NCBI GenBank assembly: GCA_905182535.1
Contig: CAJJBZ010000011.1
Location: forward strand, 110,440 to 174,439
DNA: 64,000 nt
Direction: 5' to 3'
DNA from: an uncultured Planktomarina sp.
Lineage (GTDB): Bacteria > Pseudomonadota > Alphaproteobacteria > Rhodobacterales > Rhodobacteraceae
Shown: piece by piece, positions 51,074 through 59,453 of the stretch
Position numbering within the stretch: the first letter of the stretch is position 1
Layout of the letters: every line of letters begins with the position of its first letter
The notes under the pieces: model-generated
Database searches by the model: none
The model's input: only the letters and a program-made list of their open reading frames with translations
Told to the model about the DNA's origin: nothing
Program-made: the position numbers and the translations under genes

Positions 51074-51252
51074 TCGCCCATATATGGGAAGAGATATTCA
51101 TTGGCCCGCGGTGGTGCGCAGGCTAGTGGGTGGTAGCACGACACCGGATTCAATCAACGTCGCACTACCAAATCCAAGCCCGAGAATTCGGGGAAACCAC
51201 CAGACAAAAAGACGTCCTAGAGGGGCGCCGATACATCAACCAGGAGGATACG

Positions 51253-52314
51253 ATGTTTTCTAATCTAAAGAAAGGTCTTCTCGCGACGACCATGCTCGCC
51301 AGTGCGACTTTTGCCGCACAAACAGCGATAGCTGAAGACATGGTGGCATTGCTGCTGCCAGAAAACGTGAACCCACGGTGGGAGCAACAGGATGCTGCAG
51401 CTTTTGTGCGCACGATGGCTGAGATTGCCCCTGACGTGAAAGTCGAAGTCTTCAACGCCAATAACGATACATCTGTGCAGCAACGTCAGGCTGAGCAAGC
51501 CTTGACCCAAGGTGCAAAAGTGCTGGTGGTCATTCCTATTGATGGCGAAAGCTCTGCCATTATCGCTGATGCGGCCGCCGAAGAGGGCGTCCCTACGATC
51601 GCATATGACCGGATGATTAACTCTGAGAACACTACGTTTTGGGTACAAGCTGATCTTGAGGGTATGGGCTACGACCAAGCTATGCACGTTATCAATAACA
51701 CAAAAGATGGCGATACGCTGGTTATGCTGAAGGGCTCACCTACCGATCCAAACGCTGCGGTTATTCACAATGGCCAGCTGCGTGCTTTGACATCGCTTTT
51801 TGACAGTGGCGCACGTGTCATGGGTTATGAAAACTGGACCGAAGGTTGGGATCCAGCAATCGCACGTCGCTCAATGGACCAGGCGCTGACACTATTGAAC
51901 AATGACGTTCAGGGTGTTGTGTCATCCAATGATGGCAACGCTGGTGCTGCAATCGCTGCGATGGAAGAGCAAGGCATGGCTGGTACTGTCCCAGTGTCTG
52001 GTCTTGATTGTACGGTTCAAGCACAACAACTGATGTTGCTTGGCAAACAGACACAATGTGGCTGGCGCCCACTAGAAGATATGGCCGCTGCTGCTGCGCA
52101 AGTGTCAGTTCGTCTCGTAAATGGTGAAGACTTCTCTGATCTTGCACCACAGACTGTAGAAAACGGCGTTGGCGCAACTGTAGCTTACGTTCCTGTTGGA
52201 TCGTATTCTGCTGTTGGAGTTGATGGTGTTGCTTTTGTTATAGCTAACGACAAGTCCATCACCAAAGAGATGATTTGTCAGGGTGAAGCTGCCACTACAA
52301 CTTTCTGCCAGTAG
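51253..52314 (+). CDS. Sugar ABC transporter substrate-binding protein (XylF-like)
   Basis: 353 residues from the ATG at 51253, preceded by AGGAGG. Signal peptide (LLATTMLASATFAAQTAIAE), then a periplasmic-binding fold of the xylose/ribose class: LLLPENVNPRWEQQD, TIAYDRMINSENTTFWVQAD and VVSSNDGNAGAAIAAMEEQG. These resemble D-xylose binding proteins most, but sugar specificity cannot be fixed. First structural gene after the regulator. Confidence 0.9.
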   Translation: MFSNLKKGLLATTMLASATFAAQTAIAEDMVALLLPENVNPRWEQQDAAAFVRTMAEIAPDVKVEVFNANNDTSVQQRQAEQALTQGAKVLVVIPIDGESSAIIADAAAEEGVPTIAYDRMINSENTTFWVQADLEGMGYDQAMHVINNTKDGDTLVMLKGSPTDPNAAVIHNGQLRALTSLFDSGARVMGYENWTEGWDPAIARRSMDQALTLLNNDVQGVVSSNDGNAGAAIAAMEEQGMAGTVPVSGLDCTVQAQQLMLLGKQTQCGWRPLEDMAAAAAQVSVRLVNGEDFSDLAPQTVENGVGATVAYVPVGSYSAVGVDGVAFVIANDKSITKEMICQGEAATTTFCQ

Positions 52315-52326
52315 AACAGGACGGTC

Positions 52327-53142
52327 ATGTCTTTGAGTAAAAAACCGGTGGGGCGTCAAGCCCCACCACCTCATCTGCGGGTGAGCGGAATTCAGAAACG
52401 TTTTGGTGGTGTACATGCCCTGCGTGGTGTCGATTTTGAAGTCGCACGCGGCGAAGTCATGGCGCTGGTTGGCGATAACGGGGCGGGCAAGTCGACGCTA
52501 ATGAAAGTTATTGCTGGCGCACATCCTGCGAGTGATGGGCAGTTTTTTATTGAAGAAAAACCTGTCAGCGTGAACAGCCCAAGCGACGCTAGCGATCTGG
52601 GTATTCAGATTGTTTATCAAGACTTGGCCTTGTGTGAAAACTTGGATGTTGCGGCTAACCTTTCGCTCGGCAAAGAACCGATTAAGTCTGGTTGGAAATT
52701 TCTACCAAAGTTGCTGCGCCCACTTGATGACCTTGAGATGGAATTCAAAGCAAGAGAAGCCATCGACAAATTACAGGTCAAAACGCTGCAATCTGTGCAG
52801 GCCAAAGTTGGCGGGTTGTCTGGCGGTCAACGACAAGCAATCGCGATCGCGCGTGCTGTCGGCGCGGAAGGGACAGTTGTTATGTTGGACGAACCAACTG
52901 CCGCACTTGGTGTGGCACAGACCCGTCAAGTTTTGGATGTGGTCAAGCGGCTTCGCGATACGAACCATGCAGTGATCTATATCTCTCACAATATGCGTGA
53001 CATCTTTGAAGTCTCGGACCGCATTTGCGTTCTCCGTCATGGGGGCAACGTCGCGACATGGAGAACGGAAGACACAACACCCGACGAAATTGTTATAGCA
53101 ATGACGCGCGGACTTGATGACGAGGCGACCAATGCAGTCTGA
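52327..53142 (+). CDS. Sugar ABC transporter ATP-binding protein (single-domain, FrcA-like)
   Basis: 271 residues with one ABC domain: Walker A GDNGAGKSTLMKVIAG, signature LSGGQRQAIAIARAVG, Walker B VVMLDEPTAALG. Xylose and ribose ATPases are usually tandem domain proteins of about 500 residues; this single-domain form is like the FrcA of the fructose importer. Twelve bases after the binding protein. Confidence 0.92.
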   Translation: MSLSKKPVGRQAPPPHLRVSGIQKRFGGVHALRGVDFEVARGEVMALVGDNGAGKSTLMKVIAGAHPASDGQFFIEEKPVSVNSPSDASDLGIQIVYQDLALCENLDVAANLSLGKEPIKSGWKFLPKLLRPLDDLEMEFKAREAIDKLQVKTLQSVQAKVGGLSGGQRQAIAIARAVGAEGTVVMLDEPTAALGVAQTRQVLDVVKRLRDTNHAVIYISHNMRDIFEVSDRICVLRHGGNVATWRTEDTTPDEIVIAMTRGLDDEATNAV

Positions 53143-54352
53143 ACCAAAAATATCTTTTGTTGACCGGCTTCGCATTTTGCGGGAAACACGGTTTGGTGCT
53201 TTTGTACCTGTGCTTTTGGCACTGGCCGCGATCTGGACCTATTTTGGCATCGCGCTGCCCTTTTGGGACTATATAGGTGATCCGGCTGCGGAAAATATTA
53301 GGTTTATTTTTCTAAGCCCGCGAAACATTTATAACCTCTTTATGCAGTCTGCTGTGATTGCGACACTGGCTGTTGGTATCACGGTCGTACTGCTGCTGGG
53401 TGATATCGATCTTTCGGCTGCGGCCACTGCTGGGGTTTGTGCGGCACTTCTTGGTGTTCTTGTCCTTTCTGGTGTTCCTGGATGGACAGCTTGCCTCGTC
53501 GTTATGGGGGTCGGTATGATCATGGGAGCTACACAAGGTGTGCTGGTGGCCTATGTCGGAATCCCGTCCTTTGTTGTGACACTTGCCGGTCTCTTGGGCT
53601 TCCAAGGTTTAATGCAGAAAATCCTGCCAACCGGAAACCTGAACGTTAGCGATCCCTTCGTGCGCGGATTTGCACGGGTGCTGTTGCCGGATGCAGCCGG
53701 ATGGGCATTGGCTGCCACTTGTGTTTTGGTCTTTGCCTTTCTCAACATTCGCAAACAAAACTATCGCCACAAAAAAGGTTTAGAGGTCGAAAAGAGCATC
53801 GCAATTTGGGCACAAGTGGCGTTCTTTGGCGTGCTGATGTTTGCAACTGTTGCGACACTGAATAGCTATCGTTCGGTCCCTCTTTTGATCGTCTTACTGA
53901 TGACAATTACAGCCCTGGTTGGTTGGGTCACGACATCAACACCTTATGGCCGGTCGATCTTTGCTGTGGGTGGCAATCAGGAAAGTGCGCGGCGCGTCGG
54001 TATGAACGTCAAACGTATTAGGGTATCAGCCTTTGCGATTGTTGGCCTGATGGCAGCGATTGGTGGCATCTTCGGTGCATCACGGTTTGGATCAGTATCA
54101 TACACAGCATTTGCCGGTGGCTCGCTATTACTGGAATCCATTGGCGCGGCTGTTATCGGTGGCACATCACTCTTTGGTGGCCGCGGATCGGTTTGGAACG
54201 CAATTCTTGGTGCATTAGTCATTGGATCATTGGGCAACGGATTGGATTTGTCAGGGGCAAGTGCTGCGGACAAGCTGATGTTCTCTGGTGCAATTCTTTT
54301 GTTGGCTGTGGCGATAGATGCGATTTCGCGCTCCGGCAGCAGTTCTCAATAG
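53132..54352 (+). CDS. Sugar ABC transporter permease (XylH/FrcC-like)
   Basis: About 406 residues, ten helices. The start at 53132 overlaps the ATPase gene by 11 bases and has GAGG upstream. BPD_transp_2 features: LLLGDIDLSAAATAGVCAAL, VAYVGIPSFVVTLAGLLGFQG, AVGGNQESARRVGMNVKRI (coupling helix) and GAAVIGGTSLFGGRGSVWNA. Completes the three-part importer. Confidence 0.92.
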   Translation: MQSEPKISFVDRLRILRETRFGAFVPVLLALAAIWTYFGIALPFWDYIGDPAAENIRFIFLSPRNIYNLFMQSAVIATLAVGITVVLLLGDIDLSAAATAGVCAALLGVLVLSGVPGWTACLVVMGVGMIMGATQGVLVAYVGIPSFVVTLAGLLGFQGLMQKILPTGNLNVSDPFVRGFARVLLPDAAGWALAATCVLVFAFLNIRKQNYRHKKGLEVEKSIAIWAQVAFFGVLMFATVATLNSYRSVPLLIVLLMTITALVGWVTTSTPYGRSIFAVGGNQESARRVGMNVKRIRVSAFAIVGLMAAIGGIFGASRFGSVSYTAFAGGSLLLESIGAAVIGGTSLFGGRGSVWNAILGALVIGSLGNGLDLSGASAADKLMFSGAILLLAVAIDAISRSGSSSQ

Positions 54353-54363
54353 AGGGTCAAAGC

Positions 54364-54813
54364 ATGTGGACAGAAAGAGAAAACGACTTGCTGATCGCGG
54401 TTCTAGATGAACTTATTCCTGCGAATAAAAAAGTAGGGGTTCCAGCGGCAGGTGCGTTGGGTGTTGCTGGTTTTCTTCCGACAGCGACATCTTATGCACC
54501 TGATCCGGTTGGATCCGTCAAGGCTGTTCTGAAGAGCATTATTGACAAAAGTAGTGATTTCACGATGCTTGAGGGAGTTGAGAAAATTGCGCTGCTCAGA
54601 GATGTCGAAACCGAAAATGCAGTGGATTTTGGAACGCTCGTGCAGCTGACCTATATGGGATATTACAGCCGGCCCGAAGTCAGGTCGATGTTCGGTGTTG
54701 GTGCTCATGCAGTCCAACCCAAGGGTTACGACGTACCACGCGAAAGCGACGAATTTATGGAAAGCCTTACTGCGCCAGTACGTGCGAGGGGAAAATTTTT
54801 TCGCGTTGTTTAA
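54364..54813 (+). CDS. Gluconate 2-dehydrogenase subunit 3-like protein (GMC partner)
   Basis: 149 residues. NDLLIAVLDELIPANKKVGVPAAG fits the small subunit family that partners GMC dehydrogenases, and it lies 24 bases before the GMC gene. Usually such subunits carry a twin-arginine signal and ferry the large subunit out; here no signal peptide is visible, so the pair may act in the cytoplasm. The end (SDEFMESLTAPVRARGKFF) is unlike anything I recognise. Confidence 0.65.
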   Translation: MWTERENDLLIAVLDELIPANKKVGVPAAGALGVAGFLPTATSYAPDPVGSVKAVLKSIIDKSSDFTMLEGVEKIALLRDVETENAVDFGTLVQLTYMGYYSRPEVRSMFGVGAHAVQPKGYDVPRESDEFMESLTAPVRARGKFFRVV

Positions 54814-54837
54814 CGTAGCAACAAGAGGACGTAGATT

Positions 54838-56457
54838 ATGAAGAACGAAACAGTAGACGTCCTGATCATTGGGGCGGGCGCGTCAGGCGCGGCGATCGCT
54901 TGGTCATTGCTCGAGACACGAATGCGTATTCTCTGTCTAGAACAGGGACCGCATGTTGCCGACAAAGATTACCCAAGCCGCGACGATGATTATGAGCTTT
55001 CACGCTATGGCAAGTTTTCTTGTGATCCCAATGTGCGCGGGTTGAAACAAGACTATCCGATCAATGCCGATGATAGCTGCATCATGCCGGTAAATTTCAA
55101 CGCTGTCGGCGGATCAACGATCAATTTTCTTGGTCATTGGCCGCGGATGAAACCGTCCGATTTCAGAACAAAATCATTGGATGGTGTCGCAGAAGATTGG
55201 CCCGTGAACTATGCAATGCTCGCGCCATTTTATGCCATGAATGATGAAACAACGGGCGTTTCTGGTTTGGGCGGAAATCCTGCCTATCCTGATTACACGC
55301 CGCCACTGCCACCTATTCCGATGGGGAAACTTGGGCAAACATTGGCCAAGGGGTTCAACAAAATGGGCTGGCACTGGTGGCCGTCTGACGTTTCGATCCT
55401 AAGCCAAGATTATGATGGTCGGCAAAAATGCGTGAATGCCGGGACCTGTGATTTGGGCTGTGCGGCGGGTGCAAAGGGAGGCACTAACTTTACCTATTGG
55501 CCAATTCTCGAAAACGCTGGTGTTGAACTGCGAACCGAATCTCGCGTGCGCGAAATTACAGTCGATCAGAGCACTGGATTTGCGACGGGTGTGATTTATC
55601 ATGGCCCCGACGGGCAAGTGCATGAACAAAAAGCCGAATTGGTGATCGTTGCCTGCAACGGGGTAGGTACGCCGCGCCTTTTGTTAAATTCAAAATCCAA
55701 AATGTTCCCAGATGGATTGGCGAACCGATCTGGCATGGTCGGCAAGAACTTGATGTTTCATCCGCTAACGGGCGTTTCTGGGGTCTTTAATGAACCGATG
55801 AAAGGACACGAGGGGCCAATGGCCTGTTCCATCCTGTCTCAAGAGTTTTACGAGAATGATCCAAGCCGCGATTTTATGCGCGGTTATGGCCTGCATTCTG
55901 GACGTTCTACAACGCCGATGACTTATGCGCTTGGTGGATATGGCGTCGATAACCCGATCCCGTGGGGTGCACAACACCGCGAGGTGATGGATAACGTCTA
56001 TCCCTATCTTGCCGGTCTCACGGTCGTCGCCGAAGACCTGCCCGAGGAACATAACCGCGTCACGTTAGATCCAGATTTAGCCGATAGTGACGGCATCCCT
56101 GCGCCAAAGATCACGTATAGGCTTGGCGATAACTCCCGCAAAATGCTGAAGCATGGCGAAGAACGAGCCAAAGAAGTTTTGATGGCAGCTGGCGCAAAGA
56201 AAGTCTTGACCAAAGGCGATGACGATGTGTGGTGGCGCGCAGGTTGGCATCAGATGGGGACGTGCCGGATGGGCAATGATCCAAAGAAATCCATTGTGAA
56301 CAGTTGGGGGCGCAGCCACGACGTAAAAAACCTGTTCATCGTTGATGGATCAATCTTTGTGACTGCAGGTGCTGTGAACCCGACATCCACGATTCAGGCA
56401 CTTTCCCTCTATATCGGGGACAGCATCAAGAATAACATTGAAACCCTTTTTGATTGA
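54838..56457 (+). CDS. GMC-family FAD dehydrogenase (sugar or polyol)
   Basis: 539 residues. FAD motif VLIIGAGASGAAIAWSLLE at the start; GMC C-terminal block HQMGTCRMGND and VDGSIFVTAGAVNPTSTIQA. The middle has KCVNAGTCDLGC: cysteines at relative positions 0, 6 and 10, the spacing seen around the iron-sulfur cluster of bacterial FAD-glucose dehydrogenases. No signal peptide. Likely oxidises the imported sugar to a lactone or keto form; the electron acceptor is not encoded here. Confidence 0.88.
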   Translation: MKNETVDVLIIGAGASGAAIAWSLLETRMRILCLEQGPHVADKDYPSRDDDYELSRYGKFSCDPNVRGLKQDYPINADDSCIMPVNFNAVGGSTINFLGHWPRMKPSDFRTKSLDGVAEDWPVNYAMLAPFYAMNDETTGVSGLGGNPAYPDYTPPLPPIPMGKLGQTLAKGFNKMGWHWWPSDVSILSQDYDGRQKCVNAGTCDLGCAAGAKGGTNFTYWPILENAGVELRTESRVREITVDQSTGFATGVIYHGPDGQVHEQKAELVIVACNGVGTPRLLLNSKSKMFPDGLANRSGMVGKNLMFHPLTGVSGVFNEPMKGHEGPMACSILSQEFYENDPSRDFMRGYGLHSGRSTTPMTYALGGYGVDNPIPWGAQHREVMDNVYPYLAGLTVVAEDLPEEHNRVTLDPDLADSDGIPAPKITYRLGDNSRKMLKHGEERAKEVLMAAGAKKVLTKGDDDVWWRAGWHQMGTCRMGNDPKKSIVNSWGRSHDVKNLFIVDGSIFVTAGAVNPTSTIQALSLYIGDSIKNNIETLFD

Positions 56458-56465
56458 GGCCAGAC

Positions 56466-57926
56466 ATGAATTTTCCGACGCAAATGTACATAGATGGCGC
56501 TTTGACAGATGGGGCCGCGGTCATAGATGTCGTTAACCCAGCGACTGAAACCCATGTCGCAACTGTCGCAACTGCAGGCATGGACGACGCCGAACGCGCA
56601 TTGCTTTCTGCCAAAGCCGCATTTTCAATGTGGTCCAAAACACCGATTTCTGAACGTCAAAAATGGATGCTGCGCCTGCGTGATGAGGTGGTCGTGAACG
56701 AAGAATTCCTACGTGAATGTATCCACCATGAAATGGGTAAGCCATGGGAACAAACGTTCGAAGATTATGATCGTCTAAAAGTGTCGCTTGAGTTCTACGC
56801 GGAAGAGATCGCGCGTTTTCATGATGTTGGTTTGGCTGATCGGGCTGGTACACATACACACCGCATGGTTTACGAATCGGCGGGTGTGGCGTTGGCTTTT
56901 TTGGCTTGGAATTTTCCACTGTTGAACCTTGCGTTCAAAATTGGACCCGCGATGGCTGCAGGCTGTCCGATTATCATCCGCCCGTCCGAGGCAACGCCAA
57001 TTTCGGCCTATGCAGTCGGTTTGCTGTGTGAAAAAATTGGCCTGCCCAAAGGGGTCGTTCAGATATTTTGCACCGATAGTTATGACGTTGCGGATACGCT
57101 GACGGCCTCGGTCATTCCAGCGGTTGTCACACTGATCGGATCGACGAACACGGGTAAACATATCATGCGGACTGGTGCAACTTCGATTAAACGTTATTCG
57201 ATGGAGCTTGGCGGGAACGCACCCGTCTTGGTATTTAAAGACGCTGACCTTGATTTGGCCGCTGACATCGTTACGGGCGTTAAGTTCAGTAATGCGGGGC
57301 AAATTTGCGTCTCTCCCAATCGGGTCTTTGTCGAAGATCAGGTGCTTGATGACTTCACCAAAAAAGTTGTTGCCCGCGCAAAATCTGCAAAAGTCGGCTT
57401 TGACAAAAGCTCTGACATCCAAACAGGCCCAGTGATCGACGGGCGTGCATGGAACCGGTTGAAAGGGCTGATCGACGGTGCTGTCGCTGATGGCGCAAAC
57501 CTACTGGCAGGTGGTGACCGTCCGAAGGACCTTAAAAACGGTCATTTCCTTGCACCAACCGTGCTGGGCGATGTCACTGAAACCATGGATGTCTACCAGC
57601 AAGAAACATTCGGACCCATTGTAAGCATCGTGCCGTTCTCAGGCGAAGATCACCTACTGAAAATGGCCAACGACTGTGATGATGGTGGGCTAACCGCCTA
57701 TATCTTTACGCGCGATCTGGCGAGGGCCGAATATTATGCGGCCGAGCTTCGCTACGGCGAGATTCAAATCAATGGCGTCAAATATGACATCGACTTGCCG
57801 CATGGTGGGATTGGGCAATCGGGGATCGGGCATGATTGCTCAGGTCTCGCATTGAACGACTATCTTGTTCAAAAACGGATCACGCGCGCACTTGATCATT
57901 CGCAATTTGGAGGACTGAACGCATGA
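56466..57926 (+). CDS. NAD(P)-dependent aldehyde dehydrogenase
   Basis: 486 residues. AWNFPLLNLAFKIGPAMAAG near 145, TLIGSTNTGKHIMR, general base in MELGGNAPVLVF and nucleophile in SNAGQICVSPNRVFVE. The group with GQICVS resembles succinate-semialdehyde or 2-oxoglutarate-semialdehyde dehydrogenases. In a Weimberg-like pentose route the latter would be the last step, which would fit the operon; that is inference. Start ATG has GAGG upstream; overlaps the next gene by four bases. Confidence 0.9.
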   Translation: MNFPTQMYIDGALTDGAAVIDVVNPATETHVATVATAGMDDAERALLSAKAAFSMWSKTPISERQKWMLRLRDEVVVNEEFLRECIHHEMGKPWEQTFEDYDRLKVSLEFYAEEIARFHDVGLADRAGTHTHRMVYESAGVALAFLAWNFPLLNLAFKIGPAMAAGCPIIIRPSEATPISAYAVGLLCEKIGLPKGVVQIFCTDSYDVADTLTASVIPAVVTLIGSTNTGKHIMRTGATSIKRYSMELGGNAPVLVFKDADLDLAADIVTGVKFSNAGQICVSPNRVFVEDQVLDDFTKKVVARAKSAKVGFDKSSDIQTGPVIDGRAWNRLKGLIDGAVADGANLLAGGDRPKDLKNGHFLAPTVLGDVTETMDVYQQETFGPIVSIVPFSGEDHLLKMANDCDDGGLTAYIFTRDLARAEYYAAELRYGEIQINGVKYDIDLPHGGIGQSGIGHDCSGLALNDYLVQKRITRALDHSQFGGLNA

Positions 57927-59092
57927 AAATCACCAAAGTTATCAGCCATGTTCTGCAATATGACCTTCCCGAAGAGTTGGGATATTCGCAGCAGTATTAT
58001 GCAAAACGCACCGCGCATTTGGTGGAAGTTCAGACTGATGAAGGCGTCACGGGCTGGGGTGAGTGTTTTGGACCAGGCACCGTTGCACTGGCCAATAAAA
58101 CCATCGTTGAAAAGGTGATCCAGCCGCTTATCCTTGGCGATGATCCGATGGATCGGGACGTAATCTGGCACAAGGTTTACAACTTACTGCGTGATCACGG
58201 TCAAAAAGGCATGCCGATGCAGTCCCTATCAGGGGTGGATATCGCGCTATGGGACATCGCAGGCAAGGTTGCAGGTCTTCCGCTGCACAAGCTAATTGGT
58301 GGTGCACATCGCACAAAAGTTCAGGCCTATGGCTACGGAATGATGTTGAAACGCGAAAGCGTTGAAGATCATGTGGCACGTTTCACGGACGAAGCGGCTG
58401 CAATTCTCGATATGGGTTTCAAAGCAACCAAGATGAAGGTCGGTTTGGGACCAAAGGACGATGTGAAACTTGCTGCCGCAGTCGCAGAAGGCATTGGTGA
58501 TCGCGGCAAGTTTATGGTCGATGCGAACCATTGCTACACCACAAGTGATGCATTCTACGTTGGACGCGCGCTTGACGAACTCGATGCCTATTGGTTCGAA
58601 GAACCTGTTGCTCCAGAAGACCATGATGGTTATCGTGAACTTCGCGCGGGATTGCGGGTCAATATCTCTGGAGGAGAGGCCGAATTTAATCGTTGGGGCT
58701 GGCGTCAAATCCTTGAAAACCGTGGGCTTGATATCGCGCAACCCGAGGTTTGCGCCGTCGGTGGGATCAGTGAATACTTGCGCATTCTCACCCTATGCCA
58801 CGCGCATTTCACACCCGTGATCAATCACGTTTGGGGATCCGCAATTGCAGTGGCGACCAACCTGCAATTATTGGCGGCAATGCCGGTGTTGCCGGGAGGG
58901 CTTCACCCGTGGGAGCCCATGTTAGAGTTTGACACGACCGACAACAAATTCCGTGACGAATTATTGCAAACGCCGCTTGGAATTCAAGAGCAGGTCAAAA
59001 CGCAAAATGGCTATGTTTGCGTTCCGGATGTCCCGGGTATCGGAGTTGAACCTGATCTTGCCTTTATCCGGCACTACGAAATAGAAGAGTAG
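57923..59092 (+). CDS. Enolase-superfamily sugar-acid dehydratase (mandelate racemase group)
   Basis: 389 residues. Superfamily residues are visible: KxK in ATKMKVGLGPKDD, Asp in FMVDANHCY, Glu in WFEEPVAPEDHDGY, Glu in SGGEAEFNRWG and the general acid/base His in NHVWGSAIAVATN. Dehydrates an aldonic acid to a 2-keto-3-deoxy acid in most relatives. Last gene of the operon; ATGA overlap with the dehydrogenase. No lactonase or aldolase gene is present, so the pathway relies on genes elsewhere. Confidence 0.88.
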   Translation: MKITKVISHVLQYDLPEELGYSQQYYAKRTAHLVEVQTDEGVTGWGECFGPGTVALANKTIVEKVIQPLILGDDPMDRDVIWHKVYNLLRDHGQKGMPMQSLSGVDIALWDIAGKVAGLPLHKLIGGAHRTKVQAYGYGMMLKRESVEDHVARFTDEAAAILDMGFKATKMKVGLGPKDDVKLAAAVAEGIGDRGKFMVDANHCYTTSDAFYVGRALDELDAYWFEEPVAPEDHDGYRELRAGLRVNISGGEAEFNRWGWRQILENRGLDIAQPEVCAVGGISEYLRILTLCHAHFTPVINHVWGSAIAVATNLQLLAAMPVLPGGLHPWEPMLEFDTTDNKFRDELLQTPLGIQEQVKTQNGYVCVPDVPGIGVEPDLAFIRHYEIEE

Positions 59093-59162
59093 GACGTGTC
59101 AGTTGAACATTTCCAATTTTGCCTAGGTTGCTCGTTACGCTCAAGATGAAGATTTCGAAGGC

Positions 59163-59205
59163 GTGATCCCTGGGTATGGCCCCCAGGGCGGGCCCCCCGG
59201 ATCAC
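59163..59205. terminator. GC-rich nested hairpins after the sugar operon
   Basis: GTGATCC (59163-59169) pairs with GGATCAC (59199-59205), and inside it CCCTGGG (59168-59174) with CCCAGGG (59182-59188). It lies 70 bases after the dehydratase stop and could end the operon transcript, though no T run follows. Confidence 0.4.
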
Positions 59206-59280
59206 GGGCCCCGCGCCTCGGACCACGGCCCTTTAGTATTAGCCTTGTAAATTCATTCGGGGGTAATTTTGTTTGGAACT

Positions 59281-59365
59281 GCCATCTCTATTCACGCATC
59301 AATTTCAAGCTAAACCGTGCCGCTGCTCTCGCTGAGTGGCGTCAATTATTGAGCGCATAGATTTT
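59281..59365 (+). repeat. 85-bp repeat copy B (right edge of catabolic island)
   Basis: Near-identical to copy A at 49914-49998 (three differences), same orientation, and reads in frame as HLYSRINFKLNRAAALAEW and so on to TAG. Together with copy A it brackets the whole sugar operon. Confidence 0.75.
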
Positions 59366-59398
59366 AATTGCCCCATCAATTGCCAGCACAACTTTCTT

Positions 59399-59453
59399 CT
59401 ATGCGCTCAATAATTGACGCCACTCGGCGAGAGCAGCGGCACGGTTTAGCTTG
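59399..59453 (-). repeat. Inverted copy C of the repeat (55 bp)
   Basis: Reverse complement of the last 55 bases of copy A, exact including the CGCCGAG variant that differs in copy B. With copy B it forms a large hairpin with a stem of about 55 base pairs and a short spacer. Only the 3' part of the repeat is present. Confidence 0.75.
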
